From: Actinomycetota bacterium
GTDB taxonomy: Bacteria > Actinomycetota > Actinomycetes > Acidothermales > Acidothermaceae
Direction of reading: 5' to 3'
DNA length: 9,761 nucleotides
Assembly (NCBI GenBank): GCA_003134755.1
Contig: PLCK01000137.1
Coordinates: 5,017-14,777 of the forward strand
Shown here: one piece after another, positions 1 to 6,274 of the stretch
Layout of the letters: each line of letters starts with the position of its first letter
Position numbering within the stretch: position 1 is the first letter of the stretch
The notes under the pieces: model-generated
Told to the model about the DNA's origin: nothing
The model's input: only the letters and a program-made list of their open reading frames with translations
Database searches by the model: none
Position numbers and translations under genes: made by a program

Positions 1-683
1 GTGTCGAGGAGTCCGCTGGGAGGCGCCAGCCGCCGCGTGGTCTCGCCCAGCTCGATCCCGACGACGTCACCGGTAAGGCCGAGACGGCGGTAGGCCGAGA
101 CCGCGTTCGGGCTCGCGTAAGTGACCCGGCCGTCGGCGTCCAGGCGGAGCAGACCGTCGCCGGCGCGCGGCGAGCTGTCGGAATCGACCTGGCCGCCGGG
201 AAACGGGAACCTGCCCTCGGAAACCATGGTGGCGAGATCGGCGGCGCTCGCGAGATAGGTCAGCTCGAGACGGCTCGGCGTCCGCGCGGTCGCGAGGTTG
301 GTGTGGCGCGCCACGACGGCGATGACCTGTCCGTCGCGCCGGACCGGGATCGTCTCCTCACGCACCGGAATGCCTTCGCCCCACTCGGGATCGCCCTCGC
401 GGCAGATGCGACCCTCGCGCCACGCGCGATCGACAAGCGCGCGCCGGCCTTCGGCTATGACCTGGCCGACCTTGTCCTCGACGTATGCCGTCTGCCCGGT
501 GACCGGTCGGATCTGCGCAACCGCCACGAATCCCGGCGGGTCAGTGATCCGCACCCACAACAGCAGGTCGGCGAACGACAGATCGGCGAGCAGCTGCCAT
601 TCGCCGACCAGCAGGTGAAGCCTGTCGAGATCTGCGCCAGCCAGCTTCGTGTATCGGCGGACCAGGTCGGCCAGATCAGGCAC
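1..683 (-). CDS. pdtaS: PdtaS-like sensor histidine kinase, 5' part only
   Basis: Partial gene: the first 227 residues are visible, and the rest (including the expected histidine-kinase and ATPase domains) lies beyond the left edge. The reverse frame reads without a stop from a GTG at 683, beginning MPDLADLV. It contains LLVGEWQLLADLSFADLLLW near residues 26-45 and SSPRAGDGLLRLDADGRVTY near 169-188, followed by an ASPNAVSAY segment. These match the N-terminal GAF-like domain and the start of the PAS domain of mycobacterial PdtaS, a soluble cytoplasmic kinase that phosphorylates the ANTAR-domain antiterminator PdtaR. The GTG start was chosen because the family begins at this point; no strong Shine-Dalgarno precedes it, and the frame stays open further upstream without an ATG or GTG nearby. 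It lies 62 bp downstream of the msiK stop on the same strand, so read-through from msiK is possible. The identity of the sensor type is fairly secure; the signal is unknown. Confidence 0.82.
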   Translation of the reverse strand, partial: MPDLADLVRRYTKLAGADLDRLHLLVGEWQLLADLSFADLLLWVRITDPPGFVAVAQIRPVTGQTAYVEDKVGQVIAEGRRALVDRAWREGRICREGDPEWGEGIPVREETIPVRRDGQVIAVVARHTNLATARTPSRLELTYLASAADLATMVSEGRFPFPGGQVDSDSSPRAGDGLLRLDADGRVTYASPNAVSAYRRLGLTGDVVGIELGETTRRLAPPSGLLD

Positions 684-745
684 AGCGAGCCAATCGGTCG
701 CGCCGAACCGGAATCGGGTGCTCGGCCCCGCGCCTTGTCGGGTGC

Positions 746-1828
746 CTAGTCGGGGAGCCGGAGACCGCTGGCCGTGTCGAAGAGGTGCAGTGTCGACGTC
801 TTGGGCCGCAGGCCGATGACATCGCCCTTCGTCGGCACGCTGACTGCGTCGGCTGCGCGGACGACGATGATCTTCCCGTCCTCGAGAGCAGGGGTGACGT
901 AGGAGTAGGAGTCGGAACCAAGTTCCTCGACCACCTCGACCGTCGCCTGCAAGCCATCGGCCGGACTGACGACGTCCCAGCCCTCGGGACGAACCCCGAT
1001 CGTGACGACGCTGCCGGTGAGGGCGGCCCGCTGGGCCGGACTCAACGGGATGACCGTGTGCGACAGCGTGAGGCCGTTCTCGGCTACCGGCAGGTCGATG
1101 AGGTTCATGGCCGGACTGCCCATGAACCCGGCGACGAACACGTTGACCGGCCGCTCGAAGAGCATCCGCGGGGTGTCGCACTGCTGCAGCAAGCCGTCCT
1201 TGAGAACGGCGACCCGGTCGCCCATCGTCATGGCCTCGACCTGGTCGTGAGTGACGTAGACGGTCGTGACGCCGAGCCGGCGCTGGAGGGAGGCGATCTG
1301 GGTGCGGGTGGCCACCCGGAGCTTGGCGTCGAGGTTCGACAGCGGCTCGTCCATGAGGAACACCTGCGGCTGGCGCACGATCGCGCGGCCCATCGCGACC
1401 CGCTGACGCTGACCACCGGAAAGCCGGGCAGGCTTGCGGTCGAGGTAGGGCTCGAGGTCGAGCAACTTGGCGGCTTCGAGCACCCGCTGCTTGATCTCGG
1501 CCTTCGGCCGCTTCTTGATCTTGAGGTGGAATCCGATGTTCTCGGCGACAGTCATGTGTGGGTAGAGCGCGTAGTTCTGGAACACCATCGCGATGTCCCG
1601 GTCCTTGGGCTGGACGTCGGTGACGTCGCGGTCACCGATCATGATGTGGCCCTCGTCCACGGCTTCGAGACCCGCCAGCATGCGCAGCGCGGTCGACTTG
1701 CCCGACCCTGACGGCCCGACCAGCACCATGAACTCGCCATCCTGGATTTCCAGGTCGAGCGAGGAGACGGCGGGGGAACTGGTGCCCGGATAGATCCGGG
1801 TCGCCTGCCGATATTCGACCTGTGCCAT
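746..1828 (-). CDS. msiK: MsiK-like ATPase of carbohydrate ABC importers
   Basis: A 360-residue ABC ATPase of the MalK/UgpC/MsiK group, the cytoplasmic motor that powers CUT1-type sugar importers. All nucleotide-binding motifs are intact: Walker A GPSGSGKST (38-46), Q-loop MVFQNYALYPHMTV (81-94), signature LSGGQ (136-140), Walker B VFLMDEP (156-162), D-loop SNLD (164-167) and H-loop THD (H194). A C-terminal OB/TOBE-type regulatory domain follows (about 235-360) and contains GVRPEGWDV. The segment from RIYPG to MTMGDRVAVLKDGLLQQ closely resembles Streptomyces MsiK, a shared ATPase serving several importers. The protein is slightly shorter than typical MsiK (about 375 residues). The ATG at 1828 is preceded by GAGGAG at 8 nt. 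The gene lies 75 bp downstream of murQ on the same strand. The dasABC genes in this window encode no ATPase of their own, so it is the obvious candidate partner, but it may serve other importers too. Confidence 0.92.
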   Translation of the reverse strand: MAQVEYRQATRIYPGTSSPAVSSLDLEIQDGEFMVLVGPSGSGKSTALRMLAGLEAVDEGHIMIGDRDVTDVQPKDRDIAMVFQNYALYPHMTVAENIGFHLKIKKRPKAEIKQRVLEAAKLLDLEPYLDRKPARLSGGQRQRVAMGRAIVRQPQVFLMDEPLSNLDAKLRVATRTQIASLQRRLGVTTVYVTHDQVEAMTMGDRVAVLKDGLLQQCDTPRMLFERPVNVFVAGFMGSPAMNLIDLPVAENGLTLSHTVIPLSPAQRAALTGSVVTIGVRPEGWDVVSPADGLQATVEVVEELGSDSYSYVTPALEDGKIIVVRAADAVSVPTKGDVIGLRPKTSTLHLFDTASGLRLPD

Positions 1829-1903
1829 CAGTGGGGCTCCTCGGAGAAGTGGTGGTGCGGGACGTGCGCACGAGCCATCAATTGACCATTACGGAGAGTG
1901 CCA

Positions 1904-2836
1904 TTACTCCGGCGTGTCGACAAGACTAACCGCCTTTCTCACCTGACCGCCGGATGCCCTCAAGAGTTCTTCGGCCCGGGCAGCTGGAACCGCCGCCAGG
2001 AGCGCAACGATCGCCACCTTGGTGCTCCCCCTAGCCTCGTCGAGCGCCGCCTCGGCCACCGGGTCGGCGGCCCCTGTCGCCTGGGCGAGCATCCGGACCG
2101 CGCGCCGCCGCAGCTTGGCGTTGTCGGCCGCCAGGTCGACCATGAGGTTGCCGTAGGTGCGACCAAGCTTGATCATGACCAACGTCGAAATGGTGTTGAG
2201 CACCATCTTCTGGACGCTCCCGGCTTTCAACCTGGTCGATCCGCCGATGATCTCGGGCCCGGTCGGGGTCTCGATCGCGAGCGCGCTCATCCGGGCCAGC
2301 GGCGACGCCTTGGTGCACGCGAATCCGACCGTCAGGCAACCCGCTGCGTAACCGGCATCGACTCCGCCGAGGACGTACGGCGTGCGGCCGCTGGCGCTGA
2401 CGCCGAACACGACGTCGTCCCGGGTAGGAGCGAGTGCGGTCACGCCTGCCGCGCCCGCATCGGCGTCGTCCTCGTAGTACTCACGGCCGTCGACGAGCGC
2501 GCCGACACCTCCCGCGAACACGGCCACCACGCGGCCCGAAAGGCCATACGTCGGGCCGATTTCGGCGGCGTCGACAGCGGCCATCCGGCCACCCGTGCCG
2601 GCGCCGACGTAGATCAGCCGGCCACTGGAGCCCATCCGCACCGCTATCGCGTCGGCCGCCGCGGCAATCGACTGCTCATGACCGCGCAGGACGTCGAGAG
2701 CGTGCTGATGGTCGTCCATGAAGAGGTGGACGGCGTCGAGAGTCGGCCACAGGTCGATGTCGGCGAGTTCTGGCCGGGCGCCCTCCGTGCCCAGGGCGTC
2801 GAGCGTGGCAGACTCGTCGAACTCGTCGCCGGGCAC
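1904..2836 (-). CDS. murQ: N-acetylmuramic acid 6-phosphate etherase, divergent
   Basis: A 310-residue SIS-domain protein of the MurQ family, which cleaves the lactyl ether of MurNAc-6-phosphate to GlcNAc-6-phosphate and D-lactate in the cytoplasm. Recognisable parts are RPELADIDLWPTLD (21-34), the phosphosugar loop LIYVGAGTGGR (74-84), DAAEIGPTY (89-97), EDD (122-124), SASGRTPYVLGG (147-158), TGPEIIGGSTRLKAGSVQK (192-210) and TYGNLMVDL (227-235), then the helical C-terminal region. The two acidic residues expected to act in catalysis appear present as E92 and E122. The loop differs from the common GTSGRLG...ECPPTF form. The GTG at 2836 was chosen because GAGG lies 8 nt upstream and the length then fits the family. 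An in-frame ATG at 2881 would put an operator inside the gene. Divergent from nagA and controlled from the shared operator region; msiK follows on the same strand. Confidence 0.85.
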   Translation of the reverse strand: MPGDEFDESATLDALGTEGARPELADIDLWPTLDAVHLFMDDHQHALDVLRGHEQSIAAAADAIAVRMGSSGRLIYVGAGTGGRMAAVDAAEIGPTYGLSGRVVAVFAGGVGALVDGREYYEDDADAGAAGVTALAPTRDDVVFGVSASGRTPYVLGGVDAGYAAGCLTVGFACTKASPLARMSALAIETPTGPEIIGGSTRLKAGSVQKMVLNTISTLVMIKLGRTYGNLMVDLAADNAKLRRRAVRMLAQATGAADPVAEAALDEARGSTKVAIVALLAAVPAARAEELLRASGGQVRKAVSLVDTPE

Positions 2837-2863
2837 TCGCACCGCCTCTATAACGTTCTTGCA

Positions 2864-2875
2864 TGGTCTGGACCA
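2864..2875. promoter_or_regulatory. DasR-type operator, murQ side
   Basis: TGGTCTGGACCA is an inverted repeat with 5 of 6 pairs matching and resembles the DasR responsive element core TGGTCTAGACCA. It ends 27 nt upstream of the chosen murQ start and its centre is 40 bp from that of the nagA-side site. Binding here would be expected to control murQ, and msiK if co-transcribed. Confidence 0.8.
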
Positions 2876-2890
2876 ATTCACTCGAAACGC

Positions 2891-2919
2891 TGGACAGCAT
2901 TATTGGTCTAGTCCACAAT
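2891..2919 (+). promoter_or_regulatory. Candidate nagA promoter
   Basis: TGGACA (2891-2896) matches the -35 consensus in 5 of 6 positions and is followed after 17 bp by CACAAT (2914-2919), which keeps the A2 and T6 of the -10 hexamer. The operator at 2904-2915 lies mainly in the spacer. Found by eye only; the -10 is imperfect. Confidence 0.45.
2904..2915. promoter_or_regulatory. DasR-type operator, nagA side
   Basis: TGGTCTAGTCCA is an inverted repeat with 5 of 6 pairs matching, close to the DasR core. It lies 81 nt upstream of nagA, inside the spacer of the candidate nagA promoter, which suits repression relieved by an amino-sugar phosphate (known for DasR; inferred here). Confidence 0.82.
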
Positions 2920-2996
2920 TGCAACGACAGCTGGCTCGAAGCACCGCGGGCCCATGTCCCAGTCCGGACGCTGCCTCGTCCCTCGAAAGGACCCGC

Positions 2997-4181
2997 GTGG
3001 CCATCATCTCCGCACCCCGACTCATGGTCGAGGGCGCCGTGACGGGTCCGGGTGCCGTCGTGGTCGAAGACGGCATGATCGTCGACGTTCTGGAGGGCCG
3101 GCCGGAGCAGGACGCCGACCACCTGGCGCTGGACACCGGGATCCTGTCGCCCGGGCTGATCGACGTCCAGATCAATGGCTGTTTCGGGGTCGACTTCGTC
3201 CAGGCCAGCGACGACCAGTGGGAGATGATCTGCGCGGCGCTCCCGCGTTTCGGCGTGACAGCCTTCCAGCCGACGTACATCACCAACCCGATCCCGGCGA
3301 TGGTCGAAGGATTGCGCAGGTTCGCTGCCATCCGCGACAGGTTGGAAGCGGCGGGGGGCGCGCACGCTGTCGGCGTCCACATCGAGGGTCCTTTCGTCTC
3401 GCCGGAGCGGCGGGGCGTCCACGACGTGCGGTTCATGGTCGAACCGACGACAGCAAATCTCGACGCGCTGCTCGACGACGCGCTGGCCCGCGCGCAGATC
3501 ACGATGCTGACGCTCGCGCCGGAGTTGCCGGGCGCGCTCGAGGCGATCAAACGACTCGCGGCGGCTGGCATCGTCGTGTCGGTCGGCCACTCCGACGCAC
3601 TCGGCGCGCAGGTACACGACGCCGTCATAGCCGGTGCCCGCATGGTCACCCACATCTTCAACGCGCAACGCGGGTTCGGTCATCGTGAGCCTGGCGTCTC
3701 GGGTCAGGCGCTATACGAACAGGACATGACGATCGGGCTCATCGCGGACTTCCAGCATGTGTCGCCGGAGGCCTGCGCGATCACGCTCAACGCGGCGCCC
3801 GGGCGGGTTGCGCTCGTCACCGACGCGGTGGCACCGGCCGGGATGCCGCCCGGGGTCTACGAACTCGGCGGCCAGCAGATCACGGTGGCCCCCGGCGAGC
3901 CGCTCGCCCGCAACCTCGACGGCACCATCGCCGGCGCTGCGATGTTTCTCGACCAGGCAGTTCGGAATCTGGTCGATTTCGGCCGCGATATCGGCGAGGT
4001 TCTCGCGGCCGCGTCGACCGTGCCGGCCGACGCGCTCAACCGACCCGATCTCGGCCGACTGACGGCCGGCGCGCATGCCGACCTGGTGTGGTGGAGCGAC
4101 GCCCTACGCCCGCAGCGGACATGGGTCGACGGCCGCGAAGTTTTTCGGATTGCGGACCGCAGCGCAGCACTGCACGCCTGA
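2997..4181 (+). CDS. nagA: N-acetylglucosamine-6-phosphate deacetylase
   Basis: A 394-residue amidohydrolase that converts GlcNAc-6-phosphate to GlcN-6-phosphate plus acetate in the cytoplasm, the committed step of GlcNAc catabolism. Visible motifs are SPGLIDVQINGCFGVDF (51-67), HIEGPF (128-133) with metal ligand E130, SVGHSDAL (195-202) with H198, MVTHIFNA (216-223) with H219, HREPG (229-233), FQH (252-254), LVTDAVAPAG (273-282) with catalytic D276, and DGTIAGAAMFL (308-318). The length is normal for the family. The GTG at 2997 has GAAAGGA at 2985-2991, 5 nt upstream. Longer in-frame readings back to 2718 would overlap the murQ 5' end and run through both operators. It is the only plus-strand gene, divergent from murQ and convergent with the deaminase gene. 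The loop between H219 and HREPG reads NAQRGFG, where most relatives have NAM followed by a different sequence. Confidence 0.95.
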   Translation: MAIISAPRLMVEGAVTGPGAVVVEDGMIVDVLEGRPEQDADHLALDTGILSPGLIDVQINGCFGVDFVQASDDQWEMICAALPRFGVTAFQPTYITNPIPAMVEGLRRFAAIRDRLEAAGGAHAVGVHIEGPFVSPERRGVHDVRFMVEPTTANLDALLDDALARAQITMLTLAPELPGALEAIKRLAAAGIVVSVGHSDALGAQVHDAVIAGARMVTHIFNAQRGFGHREPGVSGQALYEQDMTIGLIADFQHVSPEACAITLNAAPGRVALVTDAVAPAGMPPGVYELGGQQITVAPGEPLARNLDGTIAGAAMFLDQAVRNLVDFGRDIGEVLAAASTVPADALNRPDLGRLTAGAHADLVWWSDALRPQRTWVDGREVFRIADRSAALHA

Positions 4182-4196
4182 CCTCCGACCACCCCT

Positions 4197-4216
4197 TCCT
4201 GGCCGGACGGCCAGGA
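4197..4216. terminator. Convergent transcription terminator hairpin
   Basis: TCCTGGCC, a 4-nt loop, then GGCCAGGA form a perfect 8-bp G+C-rich stem. It lies in the 44-bp gap between the nagA stop and the convergent stop of the deaminase gene. There is no T tract on either side, as is common in high-G+C actinobacteria. It could serve both directions. Confidence 0.7.
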
Positions 4217-4225
4217 CCACTCGGA

Positions 4226-5287
4226 CTACCAGGTCTCGGTAACCTTCCGCAGTCCACGCGGCGCATCGGGATCGAGCCCACGGATGACGGCGAGCTCACG
4301 TGCCAGCATCTGCAGCGGGATGATCTCGGCGAGCGGTGACAGCTCCTCCGGTAGGCCCGCGGGCAGCGGCAGCCTGGCTATCGAGGCCGACGATCCGGCG
4401 GTCTGCACCGCCGGGCCAACGACAGCCAGGCTGGTACCGAGTTCGATCAGCCGGTCGATCACCGGCTGGATCGCCGTCCCGCTCACACCGCTCGGCGCGA
4501 CAGCGATGACCGCGCTGCCGCGTTCGAGCATCGCCATCGGGCCGTGCAGCAGGTCGGCGCCCGAGAACGCGTGCGCGGAGATGTAGCTGGTCTCCATGAG
4601 CTTCAGGGCGGCCTCGCGTGCGGTCGGGTACGCGTAGCCGCGACCCGTCACGACGAGACTCTGGACGTCGAGAAAGCGGCTCGCCACGGCGCGCACGGGC
4701 GCGGCGTCCGAGACGAGAGAAGCGGCCGCATCGACGACGACACCGGCGCGCGAGCCGTCACCCCCGCGAAGAGCATCGATGAGGAGGTAGAGCGCAAGCA
4801 GCTCAGCTGTGTAACTCTTCGTCGCCGCTACCGCCTTCTCCGGGCCGGCCAGGACGTCGACATGCAGTTGCGCCGCTGTTGCGAGCGCCGACGCAGGCGC
4901 ATTGGTGACGGCGAGGGTCAACGCGCCACATTCGCGGGCCGTAGTCATCGACTCGACGAGATCGGGCGAGCCGCCGGACTGGCTGACTCCGACGAACAGT
5001 ACGTCGCGCAGATCGGGCCGCGCGGCGTACGCGGTCATCGTGGAAGGTGAGGCCAGGCCGGCCGGCAGCCCGAGCACGATCTCGACCAGGTACTTGGCGT
5101 ACAACGCCGCGTGGTCGCTCGTGCCGCGTGCGGCAAGCAGCACGAAGCGCACCTGCGCTGCCGCGATCTCGGAGGCGACCTTGCGGATGTCGGCCAACCC
5201 GCCGCTCAAGATGCGCTCGAAGACCGCTGGTTGCTCAGCGATCTCGCGAGCCATCATCTGACCGGGCTCGGCGGATGTCTGTGTCAT
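4226..5287 (-). CDS. nagB-II: NagB-II-type glucosamine-6-phosphate deaminase (double SIS domain)
   Basis: A 353-residue protein with two SIS domains, equivalent to the isomerase half of GlmS without the glutaminase domain. Motifs in order: ARGTSDHA (53-60), SQSGGSPDLVES (102-113), AGPEKAVAATKSYTAEL (147-163), GRGYAYPTAREAALKLME (215-232), LLHGPMAM (246-253) with the ring-opening histidine H248, and a C-terminal APRGLRKVTETW with K348. EKAVAATKS and KVTETW are typical of NagB-II deaminases, which convert GlcN-6-P to fructose-6-P and ammonia and replace hexameric NagB. The ATG at 5287 overlaps the kinase stop codon (ATGA), with GAGGAGGAGC at 5292-5301, so the two are translationally coupled. 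An upstream in-frame start at 5311 lies inside the kinase gene and is less likely. It directly follows the NagA reaction. Alternatives are a ketose-amine isomerase (AgaS-like) or another SIS enzyme acting on GlcNAc-6-P. Confidence 0.85.
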   Translation of the reverse strand: MTQTSAEPGQMMAREIAEQPAVFERILSGGLADIRKVASEIAAAQVRFVLLAARGTSDHAALYAKYLVEIVLGLPAGLASPSTMTAYAARPDLRDVLFVGVSQSGGSPDLVESMTTARECGALTLAVTNAPASALATAAQLHVDVLAGPEKAVAATKSYTAELLALYLLIDALRGGDGSRAGVVVDAAASLVSDAAPVRAVASRFLDVQSLVVTGRGYAYPTAREAALKLMETSYISAHAFSGADLLHGPMAMLERGSAVIAVAPSGVSGTAIQPVIDRLIELGTSLAVVGPAVQTAGSSASIARLPLPAGLPEELSPLAEIIPLQMLARELAVIRGLDPDAPRGLRKVTETW

Positions 5288-6165
5288 CTGTGCTCCTCCT
5301 CGACCCGCCATGGATTGCGTCGCTCGAGCTCGTTGAGGGCCAGGCTGACCGCGCCGAACTCAGGAGCCTGCGCGGGCTCGATCGCTGCGGTGGCCGCGAC
5401 GAAGCGGCTGCGGATGCGGCGGTCCTGAAACATGCCGCCGTGCATGGCTACCGGGAGGTCGTCGCCCAGCTCGCGCCGCAATGCACGTGCCATCGTGATC
5501 AGGAAGTCGGTGCCCGCGTCGACGATCTCGAGCATCACCGGGTCGTCGAGCGCCATCACGACCCGGGCGAGACCGGCGACGGACTGACGGTCGGTCAGAT
5601 CGGTGTGGATGTGGCGCACGATCGCGTCGAAGTCGAGCCGGTAGGTTCCGGTCACCGTTTCCTCGAGCGCGACCGACTTGGGTCCTGTGGAGTCATGGGA
5701 ATGCAGGGCGGCGCGTAGGGCCTGGCTGGCGATCCAATAGGCGCTTCCTTCGTCGCCCACCAGGAAGCCGTACCCCCCGACGCGCGCCGTCCGCCCGTCG
5801 GCGTCCCTGCCTAGCGCGTTCGAGCCGGTGCCGGCGATCACGACGATGCCGGGCTCGCTGCCGTACGCACCGAGAAGCGCGATCTCGGTGTCGTCGGCGA
5901 TCACCACATCGATGCCCGTTGCGTCGGTCAGTCGCTCCTGCAGTCGCACACCCTCGTCAAGGCCTCGGAGGCCGGCGAGACCGAGGCCGACGGCAGCGGC
6001 TCCCGAGCTCTTGATGAGCACCGCCAGCCGCTCGAAAGCGTCGGCGTGGAGCAAGAGGTTCAGAGGGGGTTCGTCGAACCTTGCGACGACCTGCCCGCCG
6101 CGAACGAGGACTGCTCTCGTCGCTGATCCGCCGGCGTCGACACCGAGAACCGGTAGGTCTGGCAC
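5284..6165 (-). CDS. BadF/BadG-family amino-sugar kinase (GlcNAc or MurNAc/GlcNAc)
   Basis: A 293-residue ASKHA-fold kinase of the BadF/BadG/BcrA/BcrD family, which includes N-acetylglucosamine kinases and the clostridial MurNAc/GlcNAc kinase MurK. Visible motifs: phosphate-1 loop LGVDAGGSATRAVL (7-20), ADDTEIALLGAYG (90-102) with the probable catalytic aspartate D91 or D92, phosphate-2 GTGSNALGR (112-120), GGYGFLVGDEGSAYWI (130-145), and adenosine loop AMHGGMF (240-246). The GTG at 6165 was chosen because AGGAGAG lies 5 nt upstream at 6171-6177 and the protein then begins MPDLPVLGVDAGG; the longer reading from 6204 adds 13 arginine-rich residues and lacks such support. It is coupled to the deaminase gene by an ATGA overlap and preceded by a perfect operator palindrome at 6230-6243. 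With no PTS in view, it is the likely step that phosphorylates the imported sugar. Specificity for GlcNAc, MurNAc or GlcN cannot be read from the sequence. Confidence 0.85.
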   Translation of the reverse strand: MPDLPVLGVDAGGSATRAVLVRGGQVVARFDEPPLNLLLHADAFERLAVLIKSSGAAAVGLGLAGLRGLDEGVRLQERLTDATGIDVVIADDTEIALLGAYGSEPGIVVIAGTGSNALGRDADGRTARVGGYGFLVGDEGSAYWIASQALRAALHSHDSTGPKSVALEETVTGTYRLDFDAIVRHIHTDLTDRQSVAGLARVVMALDDPVMLEIVDAGTDFLITMARALRRELGDDLPVAMHGGMFQDRRIRSRFVAATAAIEPAQAPEFGAVSLALNELERRNPWRVEEEHR

Positions 6166-6229
6166 CCGTTCTCTCCTGGCTCGAAGGGTCGCGGTCGCGC
6201 GCACGTCGGCGGCGGGCCTACGACTCGGG

Positions 6230-6243
6230 AAGGTCTAGACCTT
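6230..6243. promoter_or_regulatory. DasR-type operator, perfect palindrome, upstream of the kinase
   Basis: AAGGTCTAGACCTT is a perfect 14-bp palindrome with the DasR core GGTCTAGACC. It lies 64 nt upstream of the chosen kinase start and 31 bp after the dasC stop. Its position indicates that the kinase and deaminase pair has its own regulated promoter. Confidence 0.82.
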
Positions 6244-6258
6244 TAGCCGACTCGACAA
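6230..6258 (-). promoter_or_regulatory. Candidate promoter of the kinase-deaminase pair
   Basis: On the minus strand TTGTCG (6258-6253) and GACCTT (6235-6230) are separated by 17 bp, with the operator palindrome covering part of the spacer and the -10. The matches are weak. The arrangement resembles the candidate nagA and dasA promoters, which is the main reason to list it. Confidence 0.3.
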
Positions 6259-6274
6259 CGGTAGCAGCCCGAGG

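Noticed and set aside
785..1711. Long plus-strand open frame of 308 codons opposite msiK
   Set aside because: It lies antisense to a gene with every ABC motif intact, its translation is rich in Asp, Arg and His with no recognisable domain, and such mirror frames are normal in high-G+C DNA.
1871..1895. Possible sixth DasR-type operator upstream of msiK (TTGACCA half-site)
   Set aside because: Only one half-site is recognisable; the opposite half does not form the TGG...CCA inverted repeat.
1895..1914. Possible terminator hairpin at the murQ stop (CGGAG...CTCCG)
   Set aside because: The stem is only 5 bp with a 10-nt loop and no T tract, too weak to call.
2837..2881. ATG at 2881 as the murQ start
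   Set aside because: It would put the operator at 2864-2875 inside the gene and has no suitable ribosome site; the GTG at 2836 has GAGG at 8 nt and gives a normal length.
1898..2911. Plus-strand open frame of 337 codons opposite murQ
   Set aside because: It covers almost exactly the murQ gene in antisense, has no family resemblance, and would read through an operator.
2718..2996. Longer nagA reading frame starting at 2718
   Set aside because: It would overlap the murQ 5' end and both operators. The GTG at 2997 has a good ribosome site and matches the family's N terminus.
2676..3683. Minus-strand open frame of 335 codons opposite nagA
   Set aside because: It is antisense to well-supported nagA motifs, crosses both operators, and its composition is that of a mirror frame.
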